A stretch of DNA of 64,000 bases from Halomicrococcus gelatinilyticus. GTDB taxonomy: Archaea > Halobacteriota > Halobacteria > Halobacteriales > Haladaptataceae. The notes beneath the pieces were generated by a model, which searched no databases, had not been told where the DNA came from, and saw nothing but the letters and a program-made list of their open reading frames with translations. The DNA lies in the NCBI GenBank assembly GCA_024227995.1, contig CP100465.1, forward strand, positions 2,108,001 to 2,172,000, written 5' to 3'. Positions within the stretch are counted from its first letter, which is position 1. Each line of letters opens with the position of its first letter. This document shows positions 8,630-18,086 of this stretch, in pieces. A program made the translations under genes and the position numbers.

Positions 8630-8950
8630 ATGGCCCTAATCGAACTCAATCTGGAGAAGCCGGCACTGAAGCGAACCGAACGCGTCGAAGAGAGCGAGTC
8701 GTCGGAGACCGAAGCGACCGAGGCGTCCGAAGCGACCGAAGTCACCGTGGAGGACGACGAGGAGACGACCGAAGTGACCGTGGAAGACGAGGAGTCCGGC
8801 GGCCGCGGAACCATCCGGACGCTCGTGCGCCGCGTCGTCATCCTCGGCGGTGCCGTCGCCGGCGTCGTCGCCGCGCGGAAGCTACGCAAGCGCCGCAGCA
8901 GCGACGACGACCAGGCGGAGATCGAAGAGGACTGGCAGACGGCGGAGTAA
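8630..8950 (+). CDS. Small acidic protein with one membrane segment, unknown
   Basis: A 106-residue protein with no recognised family. It begins MALIELNLEKPALKR, followed by a run of Glu/Thr/Ser/Val repeats (two imperfect 'EVTVED' units at about residues 35-55), a hydrophobic helix 'VVILGGAVAGVVAARKL' and a short charged tail. Start ATG 8630 is preferred to an earlier in-frame GTG because the MALIEL opening looks like a natural haloarchaeal N-terminus; the GTG at 8558 cannot be excluded. The repetitive acidic region may simply be a halophilic spacer. Confidence 0.6.
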   Translation: MALIELNLEKPALKRTERVEESESSETEATEASEATEVTVEDDEETTEVTVEDEESGGRGTIRTLVRRVVILGGAVAGVVAARKLRKRRSSDDDQAEIEEDWQTAE

Positions 8951-9028
8951 GCTCCGGCGTCGATTCGCTTCCACCGTTTTCGTCCCGTTCCCAAACGCCT
9001 TTGAGCGACGCGACCCTCCTTTCGGCCG

Positions 9029-10852
9029 ATGGATACGCTCGTGTGGGTGCTCGTTGGACTCGTCGTCTACTGGGGTACCCTCATCGCACTCAGAGCTAAC
9101 GGTCTGCTGCCCTCCTACGTCGGCACGCAGGGGCCGATACTGACCCTGCACACCCGGCGCGGCAAGGAACTGCTCGACCGCCTGGCCCGCCCGAAGCGGT
9201 TCTGGCGGGCGTGGGGGAACTTCGGCCTCGGCATCGCGCTCGTGGTGATGACCGGCACCTTCCTCGTGCTCGTCGTGCAGGCGGTCCTGGTGGTGCAGAA
9301 CCCGCCCCAGCCGACCGCCGTCAGCCAGCCGCGGAACGTGCTCGTCATCCCTGGCGTGAACGACTTCCTCCCGCTGTCGGTCGCGCCGGAGATCCTGCTC
9401 GGTCTCCTGGTCGGTCTCGTCGTCCACGAGGGCGGCCACGGCCTGTTCTGCCGCGTCGAGGACATCGACATCGAGTCGATGGGACTGGCGCTGTTCGCCG
9501 TCGTCCCCATCGGCGCGTTCGTCGAACCGGACGAGGAGAACCGCCGCGAGGCCGACCGCGGCAGCCAGAGCCGGATGTTCGCCGCCGGCGTGACGAACAA
9601 CTTCGCGGTCACGCTGCTCGCGTTCGCGCTGCTCTTCGGCCCCGTCATGGGGGCGGTCGCCGTCGCGCCGGGCGCCGCCGTCGGCGGCGTGTTCCCGAAC
9701 TCCGCGGCCGACGACGCCGACATCCAGCGCGGCGACCGTATCGTGGCCGTGAACGGGACCGACGTCGCGGGCAACGCCGACCTCGACGAGGCGCTGGCGA
9801 GCGTCGAAAGCCGCGCAGTTCCGGTCACCGTCGACGACGGGGACGGGACGCGGACGACCGTCATCGAGCGGTCGCTGCTCGTCACCCGCATGGTCGAGAC
9901 GTCGCCGTTCGCCGCCGAGGGACCGGCCGGCGTCGACACCAACCAGACGATAACCGCCGTGAACGGGACCGCCGTCTACACCGAACGCGAGCTGACCGAC
10001 GCGCTCGCCGACCGGCGCATCGCCACGCTCACCACCGCCGACGGGACGACGGTGACCGGTCCGGTCGGCACGCTGGCGGCGGTGCAGGGTGACGGCGCGC
10101 TCGCCGCGGCGTCGAACCTGAGCCAGGGTCAGACCGTCGTCATCACGGCCGTCGACGGGACCCGCGTCACGAACAGCAGCGACCTGTCGACGGTCCTGGA
10201 CGGGTACGGTCCCCAGGACACGGTGACCGTCGAGACGTACGTCGCAGACGGCGAGAGCTTCGACCGCGAGACGTACGACGTCACGCTCCGTGACGACGGC
10301 AGCGGCGACGCGCTCGTCGGCATCCTCCCCGCACCCGGCGTCTCCGGCATCACCGTCAGCAGCTTCGGCACGGAGCTCTACCCGGCGTCGACGTACGAGT
10401 CGCTGCTGGGTGGCGGGTTCCTCTCCGTCTTCGGCGGCGGAGGCAACGGCCCGGTCGTCTCCTTCCTGATGGGCGTCGCCGGAACCCTCCTGTTGCCGTT
10501 CGCCAGCCTCTCGATGGGGCTCGGGTACAACTTCGCCGGCTTCGTCGCCTGGAACAGCAACTTCTTCCTCGTCCAGGGGCCGCTGGCCGCGCTCGGCGGC
10601 GGCGTCTTCCTGCTCGCGAACGCGCTGTTCTGGACCGGGTGGATCAACCTCAACCTCGGTTTCTTCAACTGCATCCCGGCGTTCCCGCTCGACGGCGGGC
10701 ACATCCTCCGGATGAGCGCCGAGGCGGTCGTCTCGCGGCTGCCGACCACCCAGCGCCGGCAGGTGACCACCGCCATCACGACGACGGTGGGCCTGGTGAT
10801 GCTGGCCAGCCTCGTGCTGATGCTCTTCGGGCCGCGCCTGCTGTCGGGGTGA
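9029..10852 (+). CDS. Site-2 protease family protein with PDZ domains (M50)
   Basis: A 607-residue membrane zinc metalloprotease, RseP/S2P-like, that would cleave membrane proteins inside the bilayer. HEGGH at residues 133-137 is the zinc motif and LDGGH at 554-558 carries the third ligand. Between them, at about residues 205-290, is a PDZ domain ('GGVFPNSAADDADIQRGD'), and a second PDZ-like repeat follows at about 290-430. There are membrane segments at the N-terminus, around the two motifs, and at the C-terminus. It is a different subgroup from the 373-residue protease at 1.4-2.5 kb. The ATG at 9029 lies 27 bases after an AT-containing stretch. Confidence 0.9.
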   Translation: MDTLVWVLVGLVVYWGTLIALRANGLLPSYVGTQGPILTLHTRRGKELLDRLARPKRFWRAWGNFGLGIALVVMTGTFLVLVVQAVLVVQNPPQPTAVSQPRNVLVIPGVNDFLPLSVAPEILLGLLVGLVVHEGGHGLFCRVEDIDIESMGLALFAVVPIGAFVEPDEENRREADRGSQSRMFAAGVTNNFAVTLLAFALLFGPVMGAVAVAPGAAVGGVFPNSAADDADIQRGDRIVAVNGTDVAGNADLDEALASVESRAVPVTVDDGDGTRTTVIERSLLVTRMVETSPFAAEGPAGVDTNQTITAVNGTAVYTERELTDALADRRIATLTTADGTTVTGPVGTLAAVQGDGALAAASNLSQGQTVVITAVDGTRVTNSSDLSTVLDGYGPQDTVTVETYVADGESFDRETYDVTLRDDGSGDALVGILPAPGVSGITVSSFGTELYPASTYESLLGGGFLSVFGGGGNGPVVSFLMGVAGTLLLPFASLSMGLGYNFAGFVAWNSNFFLVQGPLAALGGGVFLLANALFWTGWINLNLGFFNCIPAFPLDGGHILRMSAEAVVSRLPTTQRRQVTTAITTTVGLVMLASLVLMLFGPRLLSG

Positions 10853-10931
10853 CGGCGCGGCTCCTCGGCGTTCGACGGACGGTCAGAAACAGCGCGCGGA
10901 ACGTCTTCGTTCTCGGTGCTCGGTACCGTTC

Positions 10932-11447
10932 TCAGTGCTCGATGCCCAGTCGCTCGTAGAACTCCTCGGGCGTGTCGGGGATGCGCTCGAAGTCGCCGAA
11001 GTCCCGCTCGTAGTGGCGGACGAGCTGTTCGACGATCCAGGCGTTGAACGTCTCGTCGAACCGCCACTCGTCCGGGCGGTCCTCGACCTCGAAGCGGTCG
11101 TCGGTGGCGAACGCCGCGAAGACGTGGTAGAAGCCGAGGATGACGTCGGCGAAGTCGCGGGCCTTGCCGCCGGTCTCATCGCGCTTCTCTTCGAGTTCCT
11201 CGCGGCCCGCGTCGGTGAGTTCGAAGTACTTGCGGTCGGGTTCGTCCTCGCGCTCGATGCGCTCGGCCCATCCCTTCTCCTCGAACTTGTAGAGGATGGG
11301 GTACACCGACCCGTAGGAGGGCTCCCAGTGTCCGCCGCTGATATCCTTGATCTCCTTGAGTATCTCGTAGCCGTACCTCGGCCGCTCGTCGAGGAGTTCG
11401 AGCACCATGTACGAGATCAGGCCTTTCGGCGGACCACTCTTCCGCAT
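10932..11447 (-). CDS. PadR family transcriptional regulator
   Basis: A 171-residue DNA-binding protein. The N-terminal winged helix has the PadR pattern 'LISYMVLELLDERPRYGYEI' followed by 'EPSYGSVYPILYKFEEKGW' and a beta-wing 'RKYFELTDAGREEL'. A C-terminal helical region of about 80 residues should dimerise. PadR proteins usually repress adjacent genes or themselves; the nearest divergent gene is pitA, with about 265 bases between the two starts, so shared control is possible. The start was taken at MRKSGPP (ATG 11447) because the upstream residues are Arg-rich shadow sequence; a 'TTAAGTCGAG' stretch lies just upstream. Confidence 0.9.
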   Translation of the reverse strand: MRKSGPPKGLISYMVLELLDERPRYGYEILKEIKDISGGHWEPSYGSVYPILYKFEEKGWAERIEREDEPDRKYFELTDAGREELEEKRDETGGKARDFADVILGFYHVFAAFATDDRFEVEDRPDEWRFDETFNAWIVEQLVRHYERDFGDFERIPDTPEEFYERLGIEH

Positions 11448-11712
11448 CGACTCCTCATTTAAGTCGAGTTTTTGAAAGGGTTTCGGTCGGTGGGGGAACG
11501 CGTCCCGTTCCCTCAACCGTCGCCGCGGTCGAACGGTGGCGGAGGGGCCTGGCGGTCGTCTCCGTCCACGGGTCGACCCGCGTTCGACGGCCCCGAACTG
11601 CGGTCGGTCCGCTACCCGCCCGGTCTGCGAGGTCGGCTCGCCCCCGACTCCCACGCGCCGGGCGCGCCGGCGACTCAAAAGTTCCTTGGTCGGTCGCTGC
11701 CAAGTCCCGCCT

Positions 11713-13251
11713 ATGACGAGAGAACCCCCTGCGACGAACGAGGGCTGGTACGCGCTCCACGACTTCCGGACCGTCGACTGGGACGCCTGGCGCGACGCTC
11801 CCGAGCACGTTCGCGAGCGCGCGCTCGACGACGGCGTCGATTACCTGCAGGCCCACGAGGACGTGACGGACGCCGAGGACGGCTCCTCGGCGGTGTTCAG
11901 CGTCCTCGGCCACGACGCCGACCTGCTGGTCATCCACTACCGGCCGACGATGGCCGCCCTCGACACGGCCGAGCGGACGTTCGAGGGGACGGCCTTCGCG
12001 GAGTTCACCGAACGGGCGACGTCCTACGTCTCCGTCACGGAGGTCGGCGGGTACAACTCCGAGGAGATGGCGAACGACCCCGCGGACATCGAGGACACTG
12101 GGCTGGCGCGCTACGTCGAGAGCAAGCTCTACCCCGAGATCCCGGACAGCGAGTTCGTCTGCTTCTACCCGATGAGCAAGCGCCGCCGGCCGGACGCCAA
12201 CTGGTACGACCTGCCGTTCGACGAGCGCGCGGAGATGATGGACAGCCACGGCGAACTCGGCAAGGGCTACGCCGGCAAGGTGACCCAGGTCATCACCGGC
12301 TCCATCGGCATGGACGACTACGAGTGGGGCGTCGACCTGTTCAGCAACGACCCGACCCACATCAAGGACCTGCTGTACGAGATGCGCTTCGACGAGGCGA
12401 GTTCCATCTACGGCGAGTTCGGCCCGTTCTACTTCGGGCGTCGCTTCCCGCCGACGGACCTGCCGGCGTTCATGGCCGGCGACGAGGTCCCCGTGCCGGA
12501 GGACGCCGGCGAGACGGCCCACGCACACGGGCACGGCGGCGAGAGCGCGCACGGCCACGGCGATGAGGGCGGCCACCCGCACGGCGAAGGCGGACACGGC
12601 CACGGCGACGAGGGCGGCCACCCGCACGGCGACGCCGACGAGGACGAGTCCGGCGGCATCCGCGAGGAGCTGGCCGACATGGACATCTACGCCGGCCAGC
12701 CCCACGGCGAGGACGTGTACGCGATGGTGCTCTACTCCGAGACGGACCCCGACGAGCTGTTCGAGGAGGTCGACGGCCTGCGCGCGAACTTCGAGCACTA
12801 CGACACGCACGTCAAGACCGCCGTCTACGAGGCACGAACGGACGAGTCGGGCGGCGACGCCCAGCACTCCGCCGTCGTCAGCATCTGGGAGACCCAGTCC
12901 GCCGCCGAGACGGCCGGCGGGTTCCTCTCCGACCTGCCCGGCGTGGTCTCGCAGGCGGGCGAGGAGAGCGGCTTCGGCACGATGGGGATGTTCTACACGG
13001 TCAAGCCCGAGCGTCGCGAGGAGTTCGTCGCGAAGTTCGAGACGGTGGGCGAGGTGCTCGCCGACATGGAGGGCCACCACGAGTCCGAACTGCTCGCCAA
13101 CTACGAGGACGAGAACGACATGTTCATCGACAGCCAGTGGCGCTCGAAGGACGACGCCATGGACTTCTTCCGCAGCGACGCCTTCAGCGACACCGTCGAC
13201 TGGGGACGCGACGTGCTGGCCGACCGCCCGCGCCACGTCTTCCTGGCGTAG
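11713..13251 (+). CDS. pitA: PitA: chlorite dismutase-like / Abm fusion protein
   Basis: A 512-residue haloarchaeal fusion. Residues about 1-250 are a chlorite-dismutase (HemQ/coproheme decarboxylase-like) heme-binding domain. About 255-315 is a linker of repeated 'HGHGDEGGHPHG' units, and the remainder is an antibiotic-biosynthesis-monooxygenase-like (Abm) ferredoxin-fold domain ('YAMVLYSETDPDE...'). PitA proteins of this arrangement are known from Haloferax. The Cld half is related to the enzyme that makes heme from coproheme, and the His-rich linker can bind metal. The actual role in this organism is unproven. Start ATG 11713 precedes the conserved 'GWYALHDFRTVDW'. Confidence 0.9.
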   Translation: MTREPPATNEGWYALHDFRTVDWDAWRDAPEHVRERALDDGVDYLQAHEDVTDAEDGSSAVFSVLGHDADLLVIHYRPTMAALDTAERTFEGTAFAEFTERATSYVSVTEVGGYNSEEMANDPADIEDTGLARYVESKLYPEIPDSEFVCFYPMSKRRRPDANWYDLPFDERAEMMDSHGELGKGYAGKVTQVITGSIGMDDYEWGVDLFSNDPTHIKDLLYEMRFDEASSIYGEFGPFYFGRRFPPTDLPAFMAGDEVPVPEDAGETAHAHGHGGESAHGHGDEGGHPHGEGGHGHGDEGGHPHGDADEDESGGIREELADMDIYAGQPHGEDVYAMVLYSETDPDELFEEVDGLRANFEHYDTHVKTAVYEARTDESGGDAQHSAVVSIWETQSAAETAGGFLSDLPGVVSQAGEESGFGTMGMFYTVKPERREEFVAKFETVGEVLADMEGHHESELLANYEDENDMFIDSQWRSKDDAMDFFRSDAFSDTVDWGRDVLADRPRHVFLA

Positions 13252-13423
13252 TCGGCGACGCTTCCCCTTCCCGTCGCGACGCTCGACCACCGGGGAGACC
13301 GCTCACGGCCAGTTCCGTGCCTGACGACCGCGACGACGGGGAGTCAGCATTCACCGCCGCAACCAAAACCCCCATCATTGCGGGACCAGTAGTACGCGAT
13401 AAGAAACCGATGGTGACACCAGT

Positions 13424-14323
13424 ATGACAAAGCGACACGTCACGCTCCCGGAGTCCGCGGAGGCGGGACTGCGGGGTTTCATCGAGGAGGTGGACGAACG
13501 ACTGGCGAGCGACGAGGACACGTGCGACGTGGTCGAGGACGTGCTCGTCGACCTCTACGGCGACCGGGACGCCTACGAGGCGTGGCAGAACGGCGAACCC
13601 GTCTCGAACGCCGAGCGGGTCCGCCTGCAGGGGTACGACCCGTGCAACTCGACGCTGGAGAGCGAGTACTACGCGGAGAAGGACGAGGAGACGTTCCGCG
13701 AGTCGAAGCACCTCCAGTGGCTCTGGCGGCAGTTCGACGCGACGCCGATGGCCGACAACGTGGAGTTCGCGCTCCGGTTCCGCCGGATGCTCGCCAAGCA
13801 CCTCTTCGAGGAGTGCGGCGACGACTGTCGGTTCTTCAAGGGCATCACGTTCACCTACGGCCACAACATCAGCGTCGGCGACAACGTCGTCGTCCACGAC
13901 GACGTCCACCTCGACGACCGCGGCAAGCTCACCATCGGCGACCGGGTGTCCATCTCCGACGACGCCCACGTCTACAGCCACGACCACGACGTCGTCGACC
14001 AGACCGAGGTGTCGAACTACCACACCGTCATCGAGGACGACGCTCGCATCACCTACGACGCGATGGTCCAGGCGGGCGTGAAGGTCGGCGAGAACGCCGT
14101 CGTCGGCGCGAAGTCCATCGTCCAGCGCGACGTCCCCGCCCACCACGTCGCCGTCGGCACGCCGGCCAAGAGCGTGAAGGTCAAGCCCGGCTGGGAGGAC
14201 GTGGCCGAACCGCTGGAGGACGCGAACGCGAACCGAAAGGAAGAGCGCCGCATCGAGTACGACCTCGACGACGACCTCGACGTGTTCGACGAGTTCCAGC
14301 GCGACCTCCAGCCGCCGAAGTAG
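13424..14323 (+). CDS. Hexapeptide-repeat (left-handed beta-helix) acyltransferase
   Basis: A 299-residue protein. Residues 1-130 are helical and resemble the N-terminal part of maltose-acetyltransferase-like enzymes. From about residue 140 there is a run of hexapeptide turns ('ITFTYGHNISVGDNVVVHDDVHLDDRG' cut into LbH repeats) ending in 'VGTPAKSVKVKPGW', the usual exit of the beta-helix. The family transfers acetyl or other acyl groups from acyl-CoA to sugars or amines. 'YSHDHD' carries the likely catalytic histidines. The acceptor cannot be told. The start is ATG 13424. The last 40 residues are charged and Asp-rich. Confidence 0.88.
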   Translation: MTKRHVTLPESAEAGLRGFIEEVDERLASDEDTCDVVEDVLVDLYGDRDAYEAWQNGEPVSNAERVRLQGYDPCNSTLESEYYAEKDEETFRESKHLQWLWRQFDATPMADNVEFALRFRRMLAKHLFEECGDDCRFFKGITFTYGHNISVGDNVVVHDDVHLDDRGKLTIGDRVSISDDAHVYSHDHDVVDQTEVSNYHTVIEDDARITYDAMVQAGVKVGENAVVGAKSIVQRDVPAHHVAVGTPAKSVKVKPGWEDVAEPLEDANANRKEERRIEYDLDDDLDVFDEFQRDLQPPK

Positions 14324-14449
14324 CGCCCTCCTCGTCCGGCGCGCTGGCGGCGTCCTGTCTCCGGCGCGCGTGGACGCCACCACCGCGTCCGGACCCGACC
14401 GCGAACTGAAACCCATACAGTTTTTCGCCCCGACCTCTTTGGTTCCCGC

Positions 14450-15532
14450 ATGCGACGACGCACGTTCCTCCGGTCGCTATCCGCCGGAATCGCCGGTCTC
14501 GCGGGGTGTGTGGACGCTCCGGGGAGTCGGTCCCAGACGACAACCGCGGAGCCTGGGCCGGAGGTGCGCGTCAAGACGGTCGCGATGCATCTGGAGATTC
14601 CGTGGGGGACGGCGTTCGCCCCCGACGGCGACCTCTATCTCACCGAACGCCCCGGACGCATCAGGCGGATCCGCCCGAACGAGAACGAGACGGTCGCGGA
14701 CTTCACGGACCAGATCGCCCACCAGGGCGAGGGCGGCCTGCTCGGACTGGTCTTCCACCCGGAGGACGACGACCTGGCGTTCACCTACCAGACGTACCGG
14801 GCCGACGGCGGCCTCCACAACCGCATCGTCCGCCACCGGGTGAGCGAGGGCTTCGAGCCCGAGCGCGTCCTCCTCGACGGCATCCCTGGTGCGTCCATCC
14901 ACGACGGCGGCCGACTTGCCGTCCGCGGCGACGCGCTGTACGCGACGGCCGGCGACGCGAGCGACGGGGCGAACGCCCAGGACCGCGACATGCTCGCGGG
15001 GTCGGTCCTCCGGCTTACGCTCGACGGCGAGCCCTACCCGGACAACCCCTTCGGGACCTCCGTGTTCACCTACGGCCACCGCAACCCGCAGGGGCTGACG
15101 TTCCGCGACGGCACCCTCTTCAGCACCGAGCACGGGCCGGACCACGACGACGAGATCAACGTCCTCGAAGCCGGCGGCAACTACGGCTGGCCGGACGTGA
15201 TGGGCGTCGGCGGCAGCGACTACGTCGACCCTATCGCGACGTACACGCCCACCATCGCCCCGGCGAGCGCGACGTTCTACGACGGCCCCATCGAGGAGTG
15301 GCAGGGGGACCTCTTCTTCGGCACGCTCGCCGGCACCCACCTCCACCGCGTCCGCCTCGACGGTCGCGATGTCGTCGAACAGGAGCGCCTGCTGGCGGGC
15401 GAGTACGGTCGCCTCCGGACGGCGTTCACCGGACCGGACGACCACCTCTACGTGACGACCAGCAACCAGGACGGCCGCGGTGGGACGCCGGCACCCCAGG
15501 ACGACCGGGTGTTGCGGCTCCAGCCCGCATAG
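14450..15532 (+). CDS. PQQ-dependent sugar dehydrogenase-like lipoprotein (soluble GDH / HIPL fold)
   Basis: A 360-residue beta-propeller protein. The N-terminus 'MRRRTFLRSLSAGIAGLAGC' is a Tat signal with twin arginines and a lipobox ending at Cys20, so it should be exported folded and lipid-anchored. Propeller motifs of the soluble glucose dehydrogenase / aldose sugar dehydrogenase family follow: 'IPWGTAFAPDGDLYLTE', 'HQGEGGLLGLVFHP', 'HRNPQGLTF' and 'STEHGPDHDDEIN', the last two containing the residues that bind PQQ and calcium in homologues. It would oxidise a sugar at the cell surface if PQQ is available. The 3' end lies five bases from the convergent arylsulfotransferase-like gene. Confidence 0.88.
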   Translation: MRRRTFLRSLSAGIAGLAGCVDAPGSRSQTTTAEPGPEVRVKTVAMHLEIPWGTAFAPDGDLYLTERPGRIRRIRPNENETVADFTDQIAHQGEGGLLGLVFHPEDDDLAFTYQTYRADGGLHNRIVRHRVSEGFEPERVLLDGIPGASIHDGGRLAVRGDALYATAGDASDGANAQDRDMLAGSVLRLTLDGEPYPDNPFGTSVFTYGHRNPQGLTFRDGTLFSTEHGPDHDDEINVLEAGGNYGWPDVMGVGGSDYVDPIATYTPTIAPASATFYDGPIEEWQGDLFFGTLAGTHLHRVRLDGRDVVEQERLLAGEYGRLRTAFTGPDDHLYVTTSNQDGRGGTPAPQDDRVLRLQPA

Positions 15533-15536
15533 TGGG

Positions 15537-16814
15537 TCAGCCCGCGTACTCGCGGTACGCGCCGACGGCGAGTTCGCCGAGCGTCCAGAGGACGACGAGA
15601 AGCATGGCGGCCATCGTCGCGAGCTCCGGCAACTTGACCCACGCGGGGAAGACGAACGCCGCGTACGCCTCGGCCTGCTGGAGCAGTCCGGTCGCCGCGT
15701 TCGGGTCGCGGAAGTGGCTGTCGAACTGCGTCGCGGGGACGGTGTCGGTGGAGTTCTCCGGGACGGTCATCCGGTCGGCGGAGTACGGCATCCGGACGCC
15801 CTCGTAGCGCCAGACCACCTCGCCGGCCGGGTTGATCTCGACGACGCGGTTGTTGAACGTGTCCGTGACGAGCGTGTTGCCGTTCGGCAGGCGGTCGGCG
15901 TCGCGCGGCCAGTGGAGCAGGCTCTTGCCGCCGTACTGCCAGACCACCTCGCCCGTGGTCGCGTTCAGTTCGACGACGCGGTCGTTCTCGCTGTCGGCGA
16001 CGAGCAGGTGGTTCCACCGCTCCAGGCGGTCGGGGTTGTGCTGCTCGTTCATCACGGAGTGGTTGCCGTACTCGCCGACGACGTCGACGATCTCGTTCGT
16101 CTCGCAGTCGACCTCGACGACGGCGTCGAAGTTCCGGACCGAGAGCTGGACGTTGCCGTTCTCCAGCACGTCGATGTCGTTCATGTGCGTCCAGTCCTTC
16201 TCGCCGCCCGGGTCCTCGGGTCCGCCGTACTTCCGGTGGAACTCGGTGCCTTCCGAGAGGTGCTTCTCCGCCTGCCACTCCCAGGTTATCTCGCCGGCCT
16301 GGTTCACGATGAACGCGCGGTCGTTGCCCATGTCGACGATGGCCGTCTTCCCGTTGTCGAGGCGGTCGACGTCGTGGACCTCGTGGTGGGTGATGTACTC
16401 GTCGTACCAGGAGTACTCCCAGACGACCTCCTTGCCCGGGTGGTCGAGTTCGAGCACCTTCGCCTCGATGCACTGGTCGGACGCGACCTGGAGGTGCTGG
16501 TCGGGACACTGCGCTGGCGGGAGCTTCGTCGTCACCGCGACGAGGACGTTGCCGTTCGCCAGTTGCTCGGCGTCGAACACGCGCGAGTCCGGCGGGTCGT
16601 ACTCCCAGACGACGTCGTTCGTCGTGGTGTTCACCTCGACGAGGCGGCCGCGCGTCTTGTAGCTCTGGACAGAGATGAGCGTGTTCCCCTCGTACGGTCC
16701 CTCTGCAATCGTCCTGGCGTCGACGCCCTGGTCGGCTGTCACCGCCTGGAACCCGAGGACCGCGGCGAGGGCAACGAACGCCACGGCGAGGTATCGGACG
16801 CGGGGACGGTTCAT
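15537..16814 (-). CDS. Arylsulfotransferase-like beta-propeller membrane protein
   Basis: A 425-residue protein with an N-terminal hydrophobic signal/anchor, a large extracellular beta-propeller, and a C-terminal membrane helix ('ELATMAAMLLVVLWTLGEL'). The propeller shows recurring blade motifs with 'NGNVLVA', 'NGKTAIVD', 'NGNVQLS' and 'NGNTLVT', each followed by a 'V.W.Y' strand, the pattern of the arylsulfotransferase (ASST) family. Histidines in 'YITHHEVHDVD' correspond to the active-site region. Whether it transfers sulfate in archaea is untested. ATG 16814 is chosen because a 'TTTAGAAC' box lies about 25 bases upstream; an in-frame ATG nine bases earlier is an alternative. Confidence 0.75.
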   Translation of the reverse strand: MNRPRVRYLAVAFVALAAVLGFQAVTADQGVDARTIAEGPYEGNTLISVQSYKTRGRLVEVNTTTNDVVWEYDPPDSRVFDAEQLANGNVLVAVTTKLPPAQCPDQHLQVASDQCIEAKVLELDHPGKEVVWEYSWYDEYITHHEVHDVDRLDNGKTAIVDMGNDRAFIVNQAGEITWEWQAEKHLSEGTEFHRKYGGPEDPGGEKDWTHMNDIDVLENGNVQLSVRNFDAVVEVDCETNEIVDVVGEYGNHSVMNEQHNPDRLERWNHLLVADSENDRVVELNATTGEVVWQYGGKSLLHWPRDADRLPNGNTLVTDTFNNRVVEINPAGEVVWRYEGVRMPYSADRMTVPENSTDTVPATQFDSHFRDPNAATGLLQQAEAYAAFVFPAWVKLPELATMAAMLLVVLWTLGELAVGAYREYAG

Positions 16815-16916
16815 ATCCCTCACTCATTGACGACGGTTCTAAATCTGCCGATGGTCAGTGATTCCGCCTCTCGCCGTCGCCCCCACACTGATACGCCTCG
16901 CCGGCGAACCCCCGGT

Positions 16917-17138
16917 ATGAGCGTCAGTGGCCTGTGCCAGGTCTGCGAGGCCGCGGCGGCGTCCCACGACTGCGACCGCTGCGGGACGCTGGTCTGCGAG
17001 GAGCACTGGGACGGAGACAGCGGAATCTGTGTCGAGTGCGCGGCGGAACTCGGTGGGAGCGAGCGCCGGACGCCGTCCGGTCCCGGTGCGGAGGACGTCC
17101 GGCCGCCGGACACCGACGACGAGACCCACCGGTTCTGA
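16917..17138 (+). CDS. Small zinc-finger protein (B-box/HIT-like)
   Basis: A 73-residue protein with eight Cys/His positions in the first 43 residues: 'GLCQVCE', 'HDCDRCG', 'VCEEHW' and 'GICVECA'. The spacing gives two interleaved zinc sites, like HIT or B-box fingers. The C-terminal 30 residues are Pro/Asp-rich and disordered. Such small zinc-finger proteins are numerous in haloarchaea and act in nucleic-acid or protein contacts; the target is unknown. The start is ATG 16917. Confidence 0.78.
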   Translation: MSVSGLCQVCEAAAASHDCDRCGTLVCEEHWDGDSGICVECAAELGGSERRTPSGPGAEDVRPPDTDDETHRF

Positions 17139-17171
17139 CCGTCGACGTCGATAGCTGCGCCGCCGTCGGGA

Positions 17172-18008
17172 TCAGCGGTACTGGTTCAGTTGCTGCTTGA
17201 GTCGCTTCGCGGCCTGGCCGGCGGCCCGGAAGTACTGCTCGTCGTCGTCCGCCGCGCGGTCGCCCGCGGCGGCCCGGCCCTCGCTCTCCTCGCCGGCGAA
17301 GATGATGCCGCGCGAGGAGTTGACCAGTCCGGCGCCGCCCGCGGTGGCGTACGTCGCGGCCGCCTCGACGTCGCCGCCCTGCGCGCCGACGCCGGGGACG
17401 AGGAAGGGGAGGTCGGGCACCTGCTCGCGCAGTTCCTCGAGTTCGTCGGGCGATGTCGCGCCGACGACGAGGCCGACGTTGTCGTTGCCGTTCCAGAGGT
17501 CGGCCAGCGACGCCACCCGTTCGTAGACGTGCTCGCCGGAGTCGAGTTCGAGGTCCTGCAGGTCGGCCGCACCGGGGTTGGAGGTGCGACAGAGGACGAA
17601 CACGCCGGCCTCCTCGCGGGAGAGGAACGGGTCGAGCGAGTCCCGGCCCATGTAGGGGTTGACCGTGATGGCGTCGGCCATCTCCAGCAGGTCGGCGTAC
17701 TGGCGGGTCGTGTTGCCGATGTCGGCGCGCTTGGCGTCCAGCAGCACGGGGACGCCCTTGCCGTGTGCGTACGCGATGGTCTCCTCCAGGGCGGCCCACC
17801 CGCCCGGGTGCTCGTAGAAGGCGGCGTTGGGCTTGTACGCCGCGGCGTGTTCGTATGTCGCGTCGATGATGCGGCGGTTGAACGCCCACTGCGGCAGGTC
17901 GCGGTCGTGGAGGTGGTCGGGGATGCGGTCCAGGTCGGCGTCGAGCCCGACCGAGACGATGCTGTCGGTCGCCGCGATGCGGTCGGCGAGCCGGTCGAAG
18001 AAGTTCAT
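17172..18008 (-). CDS. pyrF: Orotidine 5'-phosphate decarboxylase
   Basis: A 278-residue TIM-barrel enzyme, the last step of UMP synthesis (OMP to UMP plus CO2). The active-site signature 'VLLDAKRADIGNTTRQYA' is present at about residues 82-100, with Lys and the two Asp needed for catalysis. 'DAITVNPYMGRDSLDPF' and 'LVPGVGAQGGD' are further barrel motifs of the longer (type 2) subfamily. The start at 18008 (MNFFDRLADRI) is the conserved N-terminus; an upstream in-frame ATG adds only a proline-rich leader. Confidence 0.95.
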   Translation of the reverse strand: MNFFDRLADRIAATDSIVSVGLDADLDRIPDHLHDRDLPQWAFNRRIIDATYEHAAAYKPNAAFYEHPGGWAALEETIAYAHGKGVPVLLDAKRADIGNTTRQYADLLEMADAITVNPYMGRDSLDPFLSREEAGVFVLCRTSNPGAADLQDLELDSGEHVYERVASLADLWNGNDNVGLVVGATSPDELEELREQVPDLPFLVPGVGAQGGDVEAAATYATAGGAGLVNSSRGIIFAGEESEGRAAAGDRAADDDEQYFRAAGQAAKRLKQQLNQYR

Positions 18009-18086
18009 GTTCGCCGGTTCTCGCGGGGGCGGCATGGCTCTGTCGAACGCAGTCCTGAAGACGGGGGGAGTTCAACGTGCCGACGA

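Noticed and set aside
12532..12645. His-rich tandem repeats in pitA as a possible assembly error
   Set aside because: The repeats stay in frame and His-rich linkers are a known feature of PitA proteins.
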